This document shows, piece after piece, positions 1 through 11,800 of a DNA stretch of 64,000 bases. Source of the stretch: Scilla litardierei (Eukaryota > Streptophyta > Magnoliopsida > Asparagales > Asparagaceae). Location: contig CM061130.1 of NCBI GenBank assembly GCA_030789695.1, positions 12,701,860 to 12,765,859 on the forward strand. The letters run 5' to 3'. Under the pieces are notes generated by a model. It saw nothing but the letters and a program-made list of their open reading frames with translations. It searched no databases and had not been told where the DNA came from. How positions within the stretch are numbered: the first letter of the stretch is position 1; every line of letters begins with the position of its first letter. The position numbers and the translations under genes are program-made.

Positions 1-792
1 CTGTATGTTGTTCAACAGTCGACTATCGCGAGTTCAGATTATATCCGTTGAGATTTTTCTCATGGATTCCAATTGAGTTTTTGCCTAAACAGTTTTGTGG
101 ATTTGAGAAAGCTATATATAGAGCTTCTACTGTTCCATTGGAAGGTTACTTATTCATTGCAAAATCTCTCAAGCTTTCATCCAAAGATCAAAGCTCTCAA
201 ATTCAAAGCCCTAAGTATTTCCAAATCTTGTTCTCTTGCTCTCCAACCTAGAACCAAAGATTGATCTTCTAGGCAATTGGTGCAGTCAAGAGAAAGGGCT
301 TTCTCCTCTCTTCCAAGAGAGTTCTTCAACACACATCACACTTCTCCTTCAAGTTCTCCTTCAAGCCATAGGTGATTATAAGTGTTGCTTTCATATTTCA
401 TAACTTTCGTTATTTGAATTGTGATCTCGGTTGTAATAGTGGTTTTGCTTGCTCCCTGGTTGTGGGAGTCAAGGACATCGATTGTATTCGGTTGCACTTG
501 TAGGGTTGCTACAAGTGGACTTTAAGGAAACCTCAAGTTAGGGTTCTAACTTGAGTATCCGGTGGTATCCGGGTGGTAGGGACGTAGGATTACCGGGAAC
601 AAGTTGGGAGTTGACTTGGGTAATCCTAACCCTTGAAACATCTCTGTGTTTGCGTGTGTTTCACTTTAGGTCATTTTTCTATTCCGCACTATTTGTTGGA
701 TTGCATTTTATTTGGCGTAAATTCCTTTTAAATTTGCATAAACACTATTCAACCCCCCTTCTAGTGTTTTCCCCATAGACAGGGTCCTTACA
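1..792 (+). repeat. 5' LTR of copia element B (right-hand part only)
   Basis: This stretch aligns along its whole length with 20504-21298, the end of the 3' LTR, with about 4% differences and small indels. It ends in TTACA, directly before the primer-binding site. A TATA-like box (CTATATATAG) lies near 102-112, and the last CAGTCGACT(A/G) palindrome of the upstream array starts at 16. The rest of the LTR lies outside the window. Short ORFs here are LTR sequence, not genes. Confidence 0.93.
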
Positions 793-794
793 AT

Positions 795-806
795 TGGTAT
801 CAGAGC
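795..806 (+). other. Primer-binding site of element B (tRNA-Met type)
   Basis: TGGTATCAGAGC lies two bases after the LTR end. This is the standard plant copia minus-strand primer site, complementary to the 3' end of initiator tRNA-Met. Confidence 0.93.
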
Positions 807-820
807 ACAAGGTTTTATCT

Positions 821-2026
821 ATGGCATCCAACAACAACAACGTTCCTCCTCCGCCTACGTACAACAATCACGACCGTGATGGAGCGTCCACACTTTTCGA
901 AGGTCAATCTACGGTACGTCCTCCACGTTTTAATGGTACTAATTTTGGCTATTGGAAGTGTGGGATGGAGACATTCCTTAGGAGTGCTTCTCTTTGGAGA
1001 ACTCTCCACAAGGAGTACGTCGAGCCCGCCGAAGAGGATTTCGATAAATGGACGTCTTCCGAGAAGTCCGCCGAAGTCAACAACGCTAAAGTAATGAATG
1101 CTCTTCATTGTGCGTTGGACCCGAATGAGTTCAACAAGATATGCACATGTAAGAGTGCATATCAAATTTGGAACCATCTCATTATTACACACGAGGGAAC
1201 GAATAAGGTAAAGCTTTCAAAGTTATATGTTGCCGTGCAAAACTTCGACTTGTTTCATATGCAGGAAAATGAGAGCATTGCATCGATGTACGGACGCTTT
1301 ACCAACATCACAAATGAATTGGAAGCCCTTGGCCAAATCTATACCGAACCTGAAAAGGTAAGGAAGATCATCATGGGGATGACCTCCAAATGGGACAGAA
1401 GAGCAATCGCCATCGAGGAGGTCAATGACTTGAAGAACTACACCGTGGTGAATCTCATCGGGACTCTTATGTCTTACAAAGTAAGACGGGATAACCAATT
1501 GAAGATTCGAGCCATGATGAATCCCTCGGAGGCAAAGAAGAAAGCTTTGGTATTCAACGCCAATTCATCATCCTCCAAAAGTGAAGAATCCGAGAATGAG
1601 ATGGATTTGGGTGAAATGGCCCAAATGGTGAAGAAGTTCCAACGCTTCTTCCGCAAAGGTAAATTTCCCTCAAACAAACATTTTGAGTCTAATAATGCTA
1701 CTTCCTCTCTTTGTTATAAGTGTAATAAGCCAGGGCACATCAAGAGGGATTGCCCAATGCTAAACCACAAAGAAAAATGGACGGCACCAAAGTACCACAA
1801 GTCCGACAAGAACAAGAGAGACAAGAAGAAAGGACTCGTAGGTACCTTTGATGACTCAAGTGATGACTCATCAAGCAATTCCGATGATGAGAAGGGTGAG
1901 AGTGCCCACATGTGTTTCATGGCACTTGAAGATCCACTCTCGGATGAGAGTGATTCTGACATGGATGACACCGAGGTAACAATGGATGAACTTCGTATTG
2001 CTAATGAAGAACTATTTGCTAAATAG
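821..2026 (+). CDS. gag: Gag polyprotein of copia element B
   Basis: A 401-residue capsid/nucleocapsid protein that packages element RNA in cytoplasmic particles. The start is taken at ATG 821 (MASNNNN), the first in-frame ATG after the primer site. Residues about 40-230 are the copia gag domain (motifs FNGTNFGYWK and ESIASMYGRF). A CX2CX4HX4C zinc knuckle (CYKCNKPGHIKRDC) sits near residue 298, followed by a lysine-rich then acidic tail. In related elements gag is fused to pol; here it ends at a TAG at 2024-2026, after which the same frame stays open, so this stop probably truncates a longer product. It is the only long intact ORF in the 5' half of B. Confidence 0.88.
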   Translation: MASNNNNVPPPPTYNNHDRDGASTLFEGQSTVRPPRFNGTNFGYWKCGMETFLRSASLWRTLHKEYVEPAEEDFDKWTSSEKSAEVNNAKVMNALHCALDPNEFNKICTCKSAYQIWNHLIITHEGTNKVKLSKLYVAVQNFDLFHMQENESIASMYGRFTNITNELEALGQIYTEPEKVRKIIMGMTSKWDRRAIAIEEVNDLKNYTVVNLIGTLMSYKVRRDNQLKIRAMMNPSEAKKKALVFNANSSSSKSEESENEMDLGEMAQMVKKFQRFFRKGKFPSNKHFESNNATSSLCYKCNKPGHIKRDCPMLNHKEKWTAPKYHKSDKNKRDKKKGLVGTFDDSSDDSSSNSDDEKGESAHMCFMALEDPLSDESDSDMDDTEVTMDELRIANEELFAK

Positions 2027-3156
2027 CAATCTTTAATGCTAAGATACACTGGCTTAAAGAAATCAAATGTTAGCAAGTCATCCATTCCATGCATTATCAA
2101 CAATGACACCATTGTTGATACTTTAACTCTTGAGAAAGCAAACTTAGATTCTCAAAATATCATATTGAGAGATGAGGTGAACTCCCTCAAATCTCAACTA
2201 GATCAAACTCATCCTAAGGATAATAGTGATCTAGTTACACGTCACACACAATTGGGTTTAGAGAATGATTCTCTTAAAACCCAAGTGCACGAGCTCAAAG
2301 CACGGGTGTCCACCTTGGATACCAACATTTCTTCTTTAAAGGAGAAATATGAGCTCATGTCCACCCGTATTGTGAGATTCAATAAGGGAAAAGGACAATT
2401 GGATGATTTTCTTGCAAACCAATTTCCGGCCACACATCGTGTTGGCCTTGGATTTGTAAAAGCGAATGCATCTAATGCTCGCACCTCCTATAGTGGTGTC
2501 ATTATAGATTTTGTGAGGCCTTCCTCTGGTGCATCCACAAGTGGTGTCAAAGACACTATAGGTAGCAATCCTACCAAGAATGTCACCACATCACCTTCTC
2601 TTCCTTTTGGCAAGAAACCCACTAAGGGTGGAAACCAAAAGCAAGGCCATGCTTATATGTACAGTAACACTCATCCACGTAGGAAACATCCTACTTCACA
2701 AGTGGATAATCATGACACATTCTATGCTCCACACCCACGGACACGTACACAACCACACATGAGAAATACTCATGTACGTGCTCCTTACACCCGTATGCAC
2801 ATTCGCATCATTCTTTCATGTATGCTCATCCTCCACATGTCATGCATGATCAATATGCTTCATATAATATGCATGTTCCCAAGCATACATATCATCCTAG
2901 AATGTACAATGCATATCCTCCACCACATCTCTATGCTAGAAATCATGTTCCTAAGAAGCATGCACCACATAGAAATCCAACGCATATGCATGCAACTAGG
3001 AATAGGACTCCCAAGATGTACACTATTTGGGGTCCTAAGAACACTAGTCTAAATGTTAGGAATGCTTATTTTGATTCGTATTTTCATGATGTGATTAGAA
3101 ATAGTAACTATGTTGGGAAGCAGAAGTCCACTTGGACTTGGCTTCCAAAGGGCTAA
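2027..3156 (+). pseudogene. Gag-pol linker of element B (coiled coil, then His/Tyr/Pro-rich)
   Basis: The gag frame continues after the single TAG. Residues encoded by about 2120-2390 form a predicted coiled coil (repeated leucines in TLEKANLDSQN and SLKSQLDQ, then SLKEKYELMS). A basic, low-complexity region follows. A frameshift near 2800 moves the reading to the frame running 2818-3156, rich in His, Tyr and Pro and ending in TWTWLPKG. The region links nucleocapsid and protease in SIRE-type elements. I assign no enzyme activity. Confidence 0.7.
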
Positions 3157-3660
3157 TCCCCTTGGACCCAAAACCATTGGGTACCATAAGCTTATGGTAT
3201 ATTATATAGGTACCCAAGAGGAAGAAGAAGAGCAATAAATGTCTTATTAGATCTAAAGAGAAAGGATGGATTCTTGATAGCGATTGCTCCAAACACATGA
3301 CGGGAGATCCCTCATTGCTCTCCGAAGTGATTAGCATCAAGGATGGTGCAACGGTCACTTTTGGAGGTAATCAAAAGGGAACCATCATTGGAGTAGGTAT
3401 CGTTGGTAATCCTTCCAAACCTTTAATTACTAATGTTTAACTTGTTAGTGGTTTATGTCACAATCTCATTTCCATTAGTCAACTTTGCGACAAAGGTTAC
3501 AAGGTTAACTTTGGAGAAGGATTGTGTACTATTGTTGATTGTGATTCAAATGTTTTATTTTCCGGTATTAGGCGTAAAAATATTTACTATTTGAGCTTGC
3601 CTAAAACCGCAGAACATTGCTTAGTTGCTAACACAAGTGAACAACTATTGATCATGTTCA
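3157..3660 (+). pseudogene. pol: Protease region of copia element B, broken
   Basis: The aspartic protease motif is visible at 3267-3305 as WILDSDCSKHMTGD. Copia proteases have D-S-G at the active site; here the glycine codon at 3282-3284 reads Asp, so the site is altered. The downstream LISISQLCDKGY and INYYLSLP-like segments fit the family. There are stops in the linker (about 3190-3236) and at 3438. The region would release mature gag and pol proteins; this copy is unlikely to work. Confidence 0.8.
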
Positions 3661-4740
3661 CTTCAAGCACTTATATAAGTTAGCTAAGCACGATCTAGTC
3701 AAAGGTTTTCCTAAGATTGTTTTTAATAAGAAAAACTTTTGTGATTCATGTCAAAGAGGTAAACTAAGTACATCTTCATTTAAACTTAAAGAATGGATTA
3801 CTTCTAAGAGGCCCCTAGAACTTCTTCATCTAGATTTATTTGGGCCAACTAGAACCGCTTCTTTAGGTAATGCTCATTATGGACTAGTTGTCGTTGACGA
3901 CTTTTCTAGATTCACTTGGGTTTCATTCTTAACTAATAAGAATGAAGCTCATGAAGAGTTTACCAAATTTGCAAAGAAGATTCAGAATCTTTTAGGATCC
4001 ACCATTATCACCATGCGTAGTGATCATGGAGGAGAATTTGAGAATGAGTCTTTTACTAAGTTTTGTGATGACTCCGGGATAACTCAAACTTTTCCTTTCC
4101 TCGTGCACCACCACAAAATGGTGCTGTAGAAAGAAAGAATAGGACTCTTATTGTGATCGCACTATGCTCCATGATAGTCATTTAGGACTACAATTTTGGG
4201 CAGAAGTGGTGCACACGGCATGTTATGTGCTCAATAGGATCCTAGTGAGACCCCGAACAAACAAAAATTATTTTGAGTTGTTCTATAATAAAAAGCCTCA
4301 AGTGAAATATTTTCGTGTTTTTGGTTCAAAATGTTTTATAAAGAACACCTTTGGTAATTTCGACAAATTCGAGCCAAGATCCGATGAAGGAATTTTTGTT
4401 GGATATTCCACACGTAGCAAAGCCTACCGGATATACAACAAAACTTCTTCAACGATTGAGGAATCTCTTCACGTATCTTTTTATGAAGATTTTGATTTTC
4501 CTCATGTTGATGATGATAATGTAGATATTCTTTGTGATTCTCTTAATAATGTTAAGATTAATGATTCTATTGTTGAGACTAACACTTCTAACGAAGTTGT
4601 TGAAGGTGTTCCTAGTGATCCAGGTATACCCAAAGCTTACCCGACCGTTCGCAACCATCCCCATAACCAAATTAATGGAGATATTGGTGTGGGTGTTCGA
4701 ACGAGATCAAGAATTGAAGAATTATATCATTGCGCATTTG
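3661..4740 (+). pseudogene. pol: Integrase of copia element B, frameshifted
   Basis: Homology runs over several frames. The pre-integrase zinc region is damaged: FCDSCQRGK survives at about 3738, but the HRRLGH part appears lost near 3650. The catalytic core is recognisable: first Asp in LDLFGP (about 3830), second in RSDHGGEFE (about 4017), Glu in VERKNR (about 4128). Frameshifts occur near 4095 and 4155. From 4164 an open frame continues through the integrase C-terminal part ([17 protein letters not shown]) into the reverse transcriptase. Confidence 0.85.
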
Positions 4741-5510
4741 TCTCTACCATTGAGCCAAAGAACATCCAAGAAGCTTGTGAGGATAGCTCTTGGATAGTGA
4801 CAATGGAAGAAGAACTAATGCAATTCGAGAGAAACGAAGTTTGGAAACTTGTACCTCTTCCAAGTGGTCACCAAGTCATTGGGACCAAATGGATCTTCAA
4901 GAACAAGACGTATGAAAATGAGGTAATCACACGGAACAAAGCAAGTTTAGTAGCTCAAGGCTACCGGCAAGAGGAAGGTATTGATTTCAATGAATCTTTT
5001 GCCCCCGTAGCTAGATTAGAAGCTATTAGGTTGTTTTTATCTTTTGCATCGCAGAAGAATTTTAAATTATTTCAAATGGATGTTAAAAGTGCATTTTTAA
5101 TGGGTTTGTCAATGAAGAAGTCTATGTTTCTCAACCTCCCGGTTATATTCATGAAAAATTTCCAAACCATGTTTTCAAACTTAAGAAAGCGTTGTATGGG
5201 TTGAGACAAGCTCCTAGAGCTTGGTTTGATCGACTTAAGAACTTTCTTTTGAATTTAGGTTTTAAAATGGGAGAAGTTGATTCTACACTCTTCATTAAAG
5301 ATTATGAAAATGACATTCTTTTGATTCAAGTTTATGTAGACGATATTATTTTCGGTTCTACTAACTTTAATCTTTGTCAAGAATTTTCCAAGTCTATGAA
5401 GGACGAGTTTGAGATGAGCCACATGGGAGAGCTCACCTACTTCCTTGGATTGCAAATTCGATAAATGGAGAATGGCACTTTCATACATCAGACAAAGTAC
5501 ACGGGGGAGC
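4741..5510 (+). pseudogene. pol: Reverse transcriptase of copia element B, first part
   Basis: RVT_2-type reverse transcriptase: motifs [17 protein letters not shown] and QMDVKSAFL, then after a frameshift near 5105 [10 protein letters not shown] and the catalytic YVDDIIFGS (about 5333-5359). An in-frame TAA at 5462-5464 interrupts the domain. The coding sequence breaks off at 5510, where gypsy element A is inserted, and resumes at about 15468. Confidence 0.9.
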
Positions 5511-7334
5511 TGATTTGGGTTCAATATTGCGTATTTAACCCCCCATTTAGCCCTATTTTGTGCTCATGTGATTCTACTTTGGTCTCTATTACATACGTAT
5601 TTTCTACACATTTATTTATGAGAGAAAACACACTATTTGAGCACAAAACAGCATTTAACGATGCAATTCTGCACTTTTTATATTTTTCCTAGCATCGTCT
5701 TGATCTCACGATTCCAACGACTATTTATTTATATTTTTCTGAGATCTGTGCTAATTTCTATGAATTATTGAATGCAGAATACCATTTATTGGAAATAAAT
5801 TAAATAAGCACGAATCTTGGCGCGCCACGCGGCAGAATCTTGACAGCCCACTCTTCATCCAGCGGCTAATAACAAAGGGGAGACGCGGCCATCTGCAGAC
5901 CGTTGGATTCAGATCCAACGACCCACGCACGCGGAAGAAATCGATCGAAAGGCGGGTGACGTGGGTCCATCTGATCCGTTCATAACGAATCCAACGGCTG
6001 GGAACATTGCTCATCGAAGCGGCGACGTGGCTCCATACAGAGCGTTCGATCAAGATCGGACGGTTCTCATCTACCCCGCTTCGAAACGAAATCGAATCAG
6101 CAGAGCGGCTACGTGGCTAGCGGACGATCGTCCGATCATCATCCTACGGCGCTGATTCGCTCCTACACGAAATCGGAGTTCGAACGCGGAGACGGTGACG
6201 TGGCGAAAAGCTGGCCGTGCGATCGAGCGTGGACGGTAGAGATCAAACCCGATGCGGAGTTCAGATCGGATGCGGGCGGAGCACGATCCTCAAAGCACAC
6301 GTGGCGCTTTCCTGTCCAATCCCGCTTTGATGAGCGGTTGATAATTACCCCGCTTTAGATCTTCGGTCTGGATCAATGCGGGTGCGGTTTTTGTGCGGGT
6401 TTGAACCCGTTAAGCCCAATAAACCCGCAATCTTATTATTTAAGCGTATTCTAGGGTTTTTGGGCGTATAATTGGCGTATTGGAGCACTTAGGAGCCGTA
6501 TTTTCTTCTGCAAAAATTCTGTAAAATTCCAGAGCCTAGTTTCTAATTTCCAGAGAGTTTTGAAGACTTTTCAGAGAGATTTGGTGATATTCTCTTCAAC
6601 TTTAGCTTGTATTTGGGTGTTTTAGCTTGTATTTTGCCTCTAGACTTCCGTATTTTGCTATTAAACTTATGAATTTGAATCTGAAAATTGTTTATTTAAG
6701 CACCATGAGTAGATAAATATTTTATGTGCATGGTATGGATTAATTAGGAGATGTGAATCGTATTCTTTGGTTGTATTATTGCGCTTAATCGCTATATATG
6801 CTAAAGTTTTAATCGTCGCTCTTAAATCTACTATTTCGTATTCCAAAAGAATTGTTCTAGTAGATGATCACCCCACAAGGGTGAGATTTGATCTCTCCAA
6901 AAGAGAGCTTCATACTTCGTATATACGTTTACAACTTTAGCGATATTCTATTAGAATTGATGCGTTAACTCCCAAAAGGATATCTTCCGACGATTCGCTC
7001 CCAAAAGGAGGTTTCGTTGTGTTATACTTGATCAACCAAAGCTTACGATTCGCTGATCCTAATGAACACATGCCATGTACATGCTTTTTATATCTATTTT
7101 TCACGAATTAGAGTTCGTTGTTTGCATTGATCGCACGTAACAATTCCATCACCACACTTTTCATACCACCTTCACCATCACTATTAAAGTGTTTTGATTT
7201 TATTCGTAGTTACTCTATTTGATTTAGACTTGTGGTTTCAACAGATTCTCCCGAGGATTCGACATCTGGACTCCCAGATTTTACTACTTGAATGGACTCT
7301 TGCGCTTGAGAGAAGCACCTTTCGAAGCCCACCA
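5511..7334 (+). repeat. 5' LTR of element A
   Basis: It matches 13638-15461 at a constant offset of 8127 bp with about 18 substitutions and no indel noticed. The upstream half is GC-rich and carries five ACGTGG cores between 5959 and 6304. A TATA-like TATTATTTAAG lies near 6433. The downstream half has several short hairpins with AAAA or ACAA loops (6870-7015). ORFs of 60-100 codons here have no family match and are LTR sequence. Confidence 0.94.
5959..6304 (+). promoter_or_regulatory. G-box/ABRE-like cluster in the U3 of element A
   Basis: ACGTGG cores start at 5959, 6025, 6111, 6198 and 6299, four of them as ACGTGGC, spaced 66-101 bp in a decayed tandem repeat. ACGTGGC is the known core bound by plant bZIP factors (ABA and stress response). 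The same cluster recurs in the 3' LTR at +8127. Binding is inferred from the motif only. Confidence 0.5.
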
Positions 7335-7340
7335 AGTTTT

Positions 7341-7358
7341 TGGCGCCGTTGCCGGGGA
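7341..7358 (+). other. Primer-binding site of element A (tRNA-Asp)
   Basis: TGGCGCCGTTGCCGGGGA is complementary to the 3' end of plant tRNA-Asp including CCA. It begins six bases after the LTR end. Confidence 0.92.
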
Positions 7359-7426
7359 GAACGGTTTGTTACTACGGTTTATTTCATTCAGAGGACCTTC
7401 GGACACAGGGACTGAAGCGGCAGATT

Positions 7427-8857
7427 ATGAACTTTACCCAGAAAAGCGAAGAAACATTCTACCAGGCATTTGAAAGGTTCAATGAGTTGCTGCTCGCATG
7501 TCCACACAATGGCTTCGACAAAAGAAGGATTATTGGCTTCTTCTACGATGGACTGCAGCCGCAAATGAAGCAATTTGTAGAGATGATGTGCAATGGAGGA
7601 TTCTTTGATAAAGAGCCAGACGAAGCTTGGACGTACCTGGAGGAGATAGCAGAAAATGCGCAGACATGGGACACCACTTCAGACTACGAGAGAGGAGGCC
7701 ATTCTGCACCATCCCAGCCTACGCGAGGACTAGTTTATAATTTGAAGCAAGAGGATGCGTTGGAGGCAAAGATGGAGGCCAAGATCTCAAACAAGCTTCA
7801 CGTCATGAATCTGAAAGAGGCCAAGGCAGTCGAGATAGAGCAGATTTGCGCACTTTGCGACGTTGGTGGCCACAACACTAGTGCTTGTCCTACACTTCCA
7901 GCCTTAAAGAGCATGTTAGGAAATCCTACTGGGGTGAATCAAGTTTCTTCGAACTACCAGAACTTCAATTCCAACAAGGGGTGGCGCAACAATCCAAACC
8001 TGAACTGGAGCCCCAATCAGCAGACTCAGCAGCAGCAGGCTCCCCCTCCGTTCCGACAACCTCAATACAACAACAACAACTATCAAGGTGGGAACCAGAG
8101 GAGGGACCATGAGCCAGTGCAACAACAGCAGATGCAACCATTTGGCGATGCGCTTCAGCAACTTATCCAATTGCAACAAGCTCAGATGCAGTAGCAGCAG
8201 GCTCAATTTCAGGCTCAGCAGACTCAGAATCAGCAGATGAGCGAGAGCTTGGCGAGGCTTACAGCGACATTAGAAAAAGGTAAGCTTCCATCTCAGTCAA
8301 TTCCAAATCCTAATATGGGCTCATCTTCTTCTGTAGGAAATAATATGAAGCCCTGCCAAGCGGTGTCCACTTTGAGGAGTGGACAAGAGATTCAGAAGCC
8401 TGATCCACCGAGCAAACAAGCTGAGCAGGAAGAGGAAATTCAGATCCAAGAAGAGGGAATCAAAGAACAAGAGGAGGTGCAGGAAGAGAGCACGGATGTG
8501 GGTGTGAGCAAAAGCGTCATTAAAGAGAAGGAACCCGCAGCATATATACCTGCAGCACCCTACCCTCATCGGCTACTTCAGAAAAGCAAAGATAAGTATC
8601 AAACTGAAATTCAAGAAATTTTTCAGAAGTGCCAAATCAATATTCCATTGCTTTATGCTATTAATCAAATACCTGCCTATGCTAAATTTCTGAAAGATTT
8701 GTGCACTGTTAAAAGAAAGTTAAACGTGAAAAAGAAAGCATTCTTGACTGAACAGGTTAGCTCTATTGTGCAACAAAATACACCACCTAAATTTAGAGAC
8801 CCTGGATCACCCACCATCACTTGCACCATTGGCACTAAGAAAATTGGAAATGCTTAA
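7427..8857 (+). pseudogene. gag: Gag of element A, N-terminally short, two in-frame stops
   Basis: The frame that includes ATG 7427 encodes the C-terminal half of a Retrotrans_gag domain (FYQAFERFNELLLACPHNG, FFYDGLQPQM), a zinc knuckle CX2CX4HX4C (CALCDVGGHNTSAC, about 7849-7890), a Gln/Asn-rich stretch and the linker to protease (IPAYAKFLKDL). The usual first ~100 residues are missing. The leader aligns with that of element H up to about 7400, after which A lacks the segment encoding the start of the H protein. TAG at 8192-8194 and TAA at 8855-8857 interrupt one continuous gag-pol frame; the second lies just before the protease Asp. Confidence 0.85.
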
Positions 8858-11800
8858 TTGGATTTAGGTTCTAGTGTCAATATTTTGCCATATCCTATTT
8901 TTGTGCAGCTTGGGTTAGGACAGCTAAAGCCTACATCTGTTATATTACAACTAGCTGATAGATCTATTAAAGTTCCTAAGGGATGCATTGAGGATGTCCT
9001 CGTTCAGGTGGACAAATTTTACTACCCTGTGGACTTTATAGTTCTAGACATCCAGGGACCCCAAACTGCCAATGCTACTCCTATCATCTTAGGTAGACCA
9101 TTCCTAGCGACATGCAATGCTTTAATAAATTGTAAAGATGGTCAACTGAAACTAACTTTTGGCAACATGACTTTGGACTTGAATATTTTCAATACTTGCA
9201 AGTTGCCGCATGTGGATGATGAGATTGAGAGGGTGCATATGATTGATTCGTTGGTGGATGATTATATTTGTTCTGAATTTTGTGATGATGCTTCTATTGT
9301 TGAGACTTTTATTGGTGATTCTGATGACATATCTTTTGTGCAGGAGAACGTGAAGGAGCTCAATGCGGTATGGGAGCCTAGGTTCGAGGCTTTGCCACCT
9401 AATGCATCAATTCAAATTTCATTTGAGGTGGAGGATCCAAAGCCAGAGTTGAAGCCACTTCCTGACTATCTTAAATATGCTTTTCTTGGCGATGAAAACA
9501 GCTTCCCTGTGGTAATATCTTCTAAACTTTCTTTAGAGCAGGAAAGCTCATTACTTGATGTGCTGAGGAAACATAGAGGTGCTATTGGTTGGTCCATTGC
9601 TGACATAAAAGGTATAAGCCCTATTGTATGCATGCATCACATTTATTTAGAGGATGACGCCAAACCCACTAGAGAAATGCAACGTAGGTTAAATCCAACA
9701 TTAAAAGAAGTGGTGAAAGGCGAGGTACTAAAATTGTTAGATGCAGGCATTATTTATCCTATTTCTGACAGCAAGTGGGTTAGCCCTACACATGTTGTTC
9801 CTAAAAAGTCTGGCCTCACCGTGGTTAAAAACGAGAATAATGAGCTTATCCCAGTTAGAGCCACCACAGGTTGGAGGATGTGTATAGACTATAGGAAGTT
9901 GAACTCCCGAACTAGAAAAGATCATTTCCCTCTTCCATTTCTTGACCAAATTTTAGAGAGGGTGGCTGGACATGAATATTATTGCTTTCTAGATGGTTAT
10001 TCAGGTTATTACCAGATTGAGATTGCACCTGAGGACCAGGAAAAGACCACTTTTACCTGTCCCTTTGGTACTTTTGCATTTAAACGAATGCCGTTTGGTT
10101 TATGTAATGCTCCAGCTACTTTTCAGCGATGCATGCTCAGTATTTTTGATGATATGGTTGAGAAAATCGTTGAGGTATTTATGGATGATTTTTCAGTATA
10201 TGGTAGCTCTTTTCATGATTGTTTGGCTAACTTGGCTCTTGTTCTCGACAGGTGCATTGAAAAGAACCTCCTATTGAATTGGGAGAAGTGTCATTTTATG
10301 ACCACAGAGGGACTTGTCCTAGGTCACCTGGTTTCTAAAGATGGTATACAGGTAGACAGAGCCAAGGTAGCGGTAATTGAGAAGCTACCAAGTCCTAAAT
10401 GCGTGAAGGACATCAGATCATTTTTGGGACATGCAGGATTTTATAGGCGGTTCATCAAAGATTTTAGCGCTATATCTCGCCCTCTTTGCAACTTACTTAC
10501 TTTAAATGTGGACTTTATTTGGACACCTGAGTGTCAACTTTCTTTTGAAACTTTAAAGAAGTTGCTGATTTCTGCTCCTATTTTACAGGTGCCAGACTGG
10601 TCCCTACCATTTGAAATAATGTGTGACGCAAGCAATTACGCAGTTGGCGCAGTCCTGGGCCAAAGAAAAGACAAAGTTCCAGTGGTGATTTACTACGCTA
10701 GCAAGACACTAAATGACGCTCAGAGGAATTATACGACCACAGAGAAGGAGTTGCTTGCTGCAGTATTCGCATTGGAAAAATTCAGGAGCTATATTCTGGG
10801 ATCACCAATTTTGATTTATACTGATCACTCTGCTTTAAAATATTTATTATCTAAAAAAGATGCTAAGCCTCGATTGATACGATGGATCTTATTGTTGCAG
10901 GAGTTCAATGTCACAATCAAGGACAAGAAAGGCGTGGAGAATCTAGTAGCTGACCATTTATCACGATTGACAGTAGGCCTTGATTCAGCAGATGTGCCTT
11001 TGAAGGATGCTGATATCGTTAATTATCTGGTAACTGGTAAGACCCCTGACACTTGGTCTCTTCAAGACTTTAAACGGTTCAAGTACGAGGTAAAATATTT
11101 CTTCTTTGATGATCCGTACTTATATAAATATTGTAGCGACCAAATTGTTAGGAGATGCATTCCTGATCATGAAATAACCAGTGTGATACAATTTTGCCAT
11201 GATGGAGTATGTGGTGGACACTTTTCAGCGAACAAAACTGTGGCAAAAATCTCGCAATGTGGCTTTTATTGGCCATCCATGTTTAAAGACACATTTCATT
11301 ATTGCAAGACTTGTGCTGCATGCCAACAATTAGGGGTTATTACTAAACGTAACATGATGCCTCTGAACCCCATTCTAGAGATTGAAATATTTGATTGTTG
11401 GGGCATAGACTTCATGGGACCTTTCCCACCTTCATTTGGATATGCCTATATTTTGGTTTGTATTGATTATGTTTCTAAATGGGTGGAAGCTATTCCTTGC
11501 AGGTCGAACGACACTTTCGTTGTGCTTAAGTTCCTTAAAGAGAACATTTTCTCTAGGTTTGGAGTGCCCAAGGCCTTGATCAGTGATGGAGGGTCTCATT
11601 TTTGCAACCGCATGTTCGCTACTTTAATGAAGAGGTTTGGGGTCACACATAAAGTTTCTACTCCGTATCACCCCCAAACCAATGGTCAAGCAGAGTTAGC
11701 AAATAGAGAGATCAAAGGAATTTTGCAGAAAACGGTGAATCCATCAAGAAAAGATTGGAGTTTGCGCTTACCTGAAGCGTTGTGGGCCTACAGGACGGCC

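Noticed and set aside
5506..5510. Target-site duplication for element A
   Set aside because: The left flank GGAGC and right flank AGTTT do not match; the right flank also resembles the base run before the primer site. Left unassigned.
8192..8200. Programmed readthrough at TAG (also 2024-2026 in element B)
   Set aside because: Both stops read TAG-CA(A/G), but the next codon does not fit the TAG-CAR-YYA context, and a CAG-to-TAG mutation in a Gln-rich tract explains the A stop. No support without other copies.
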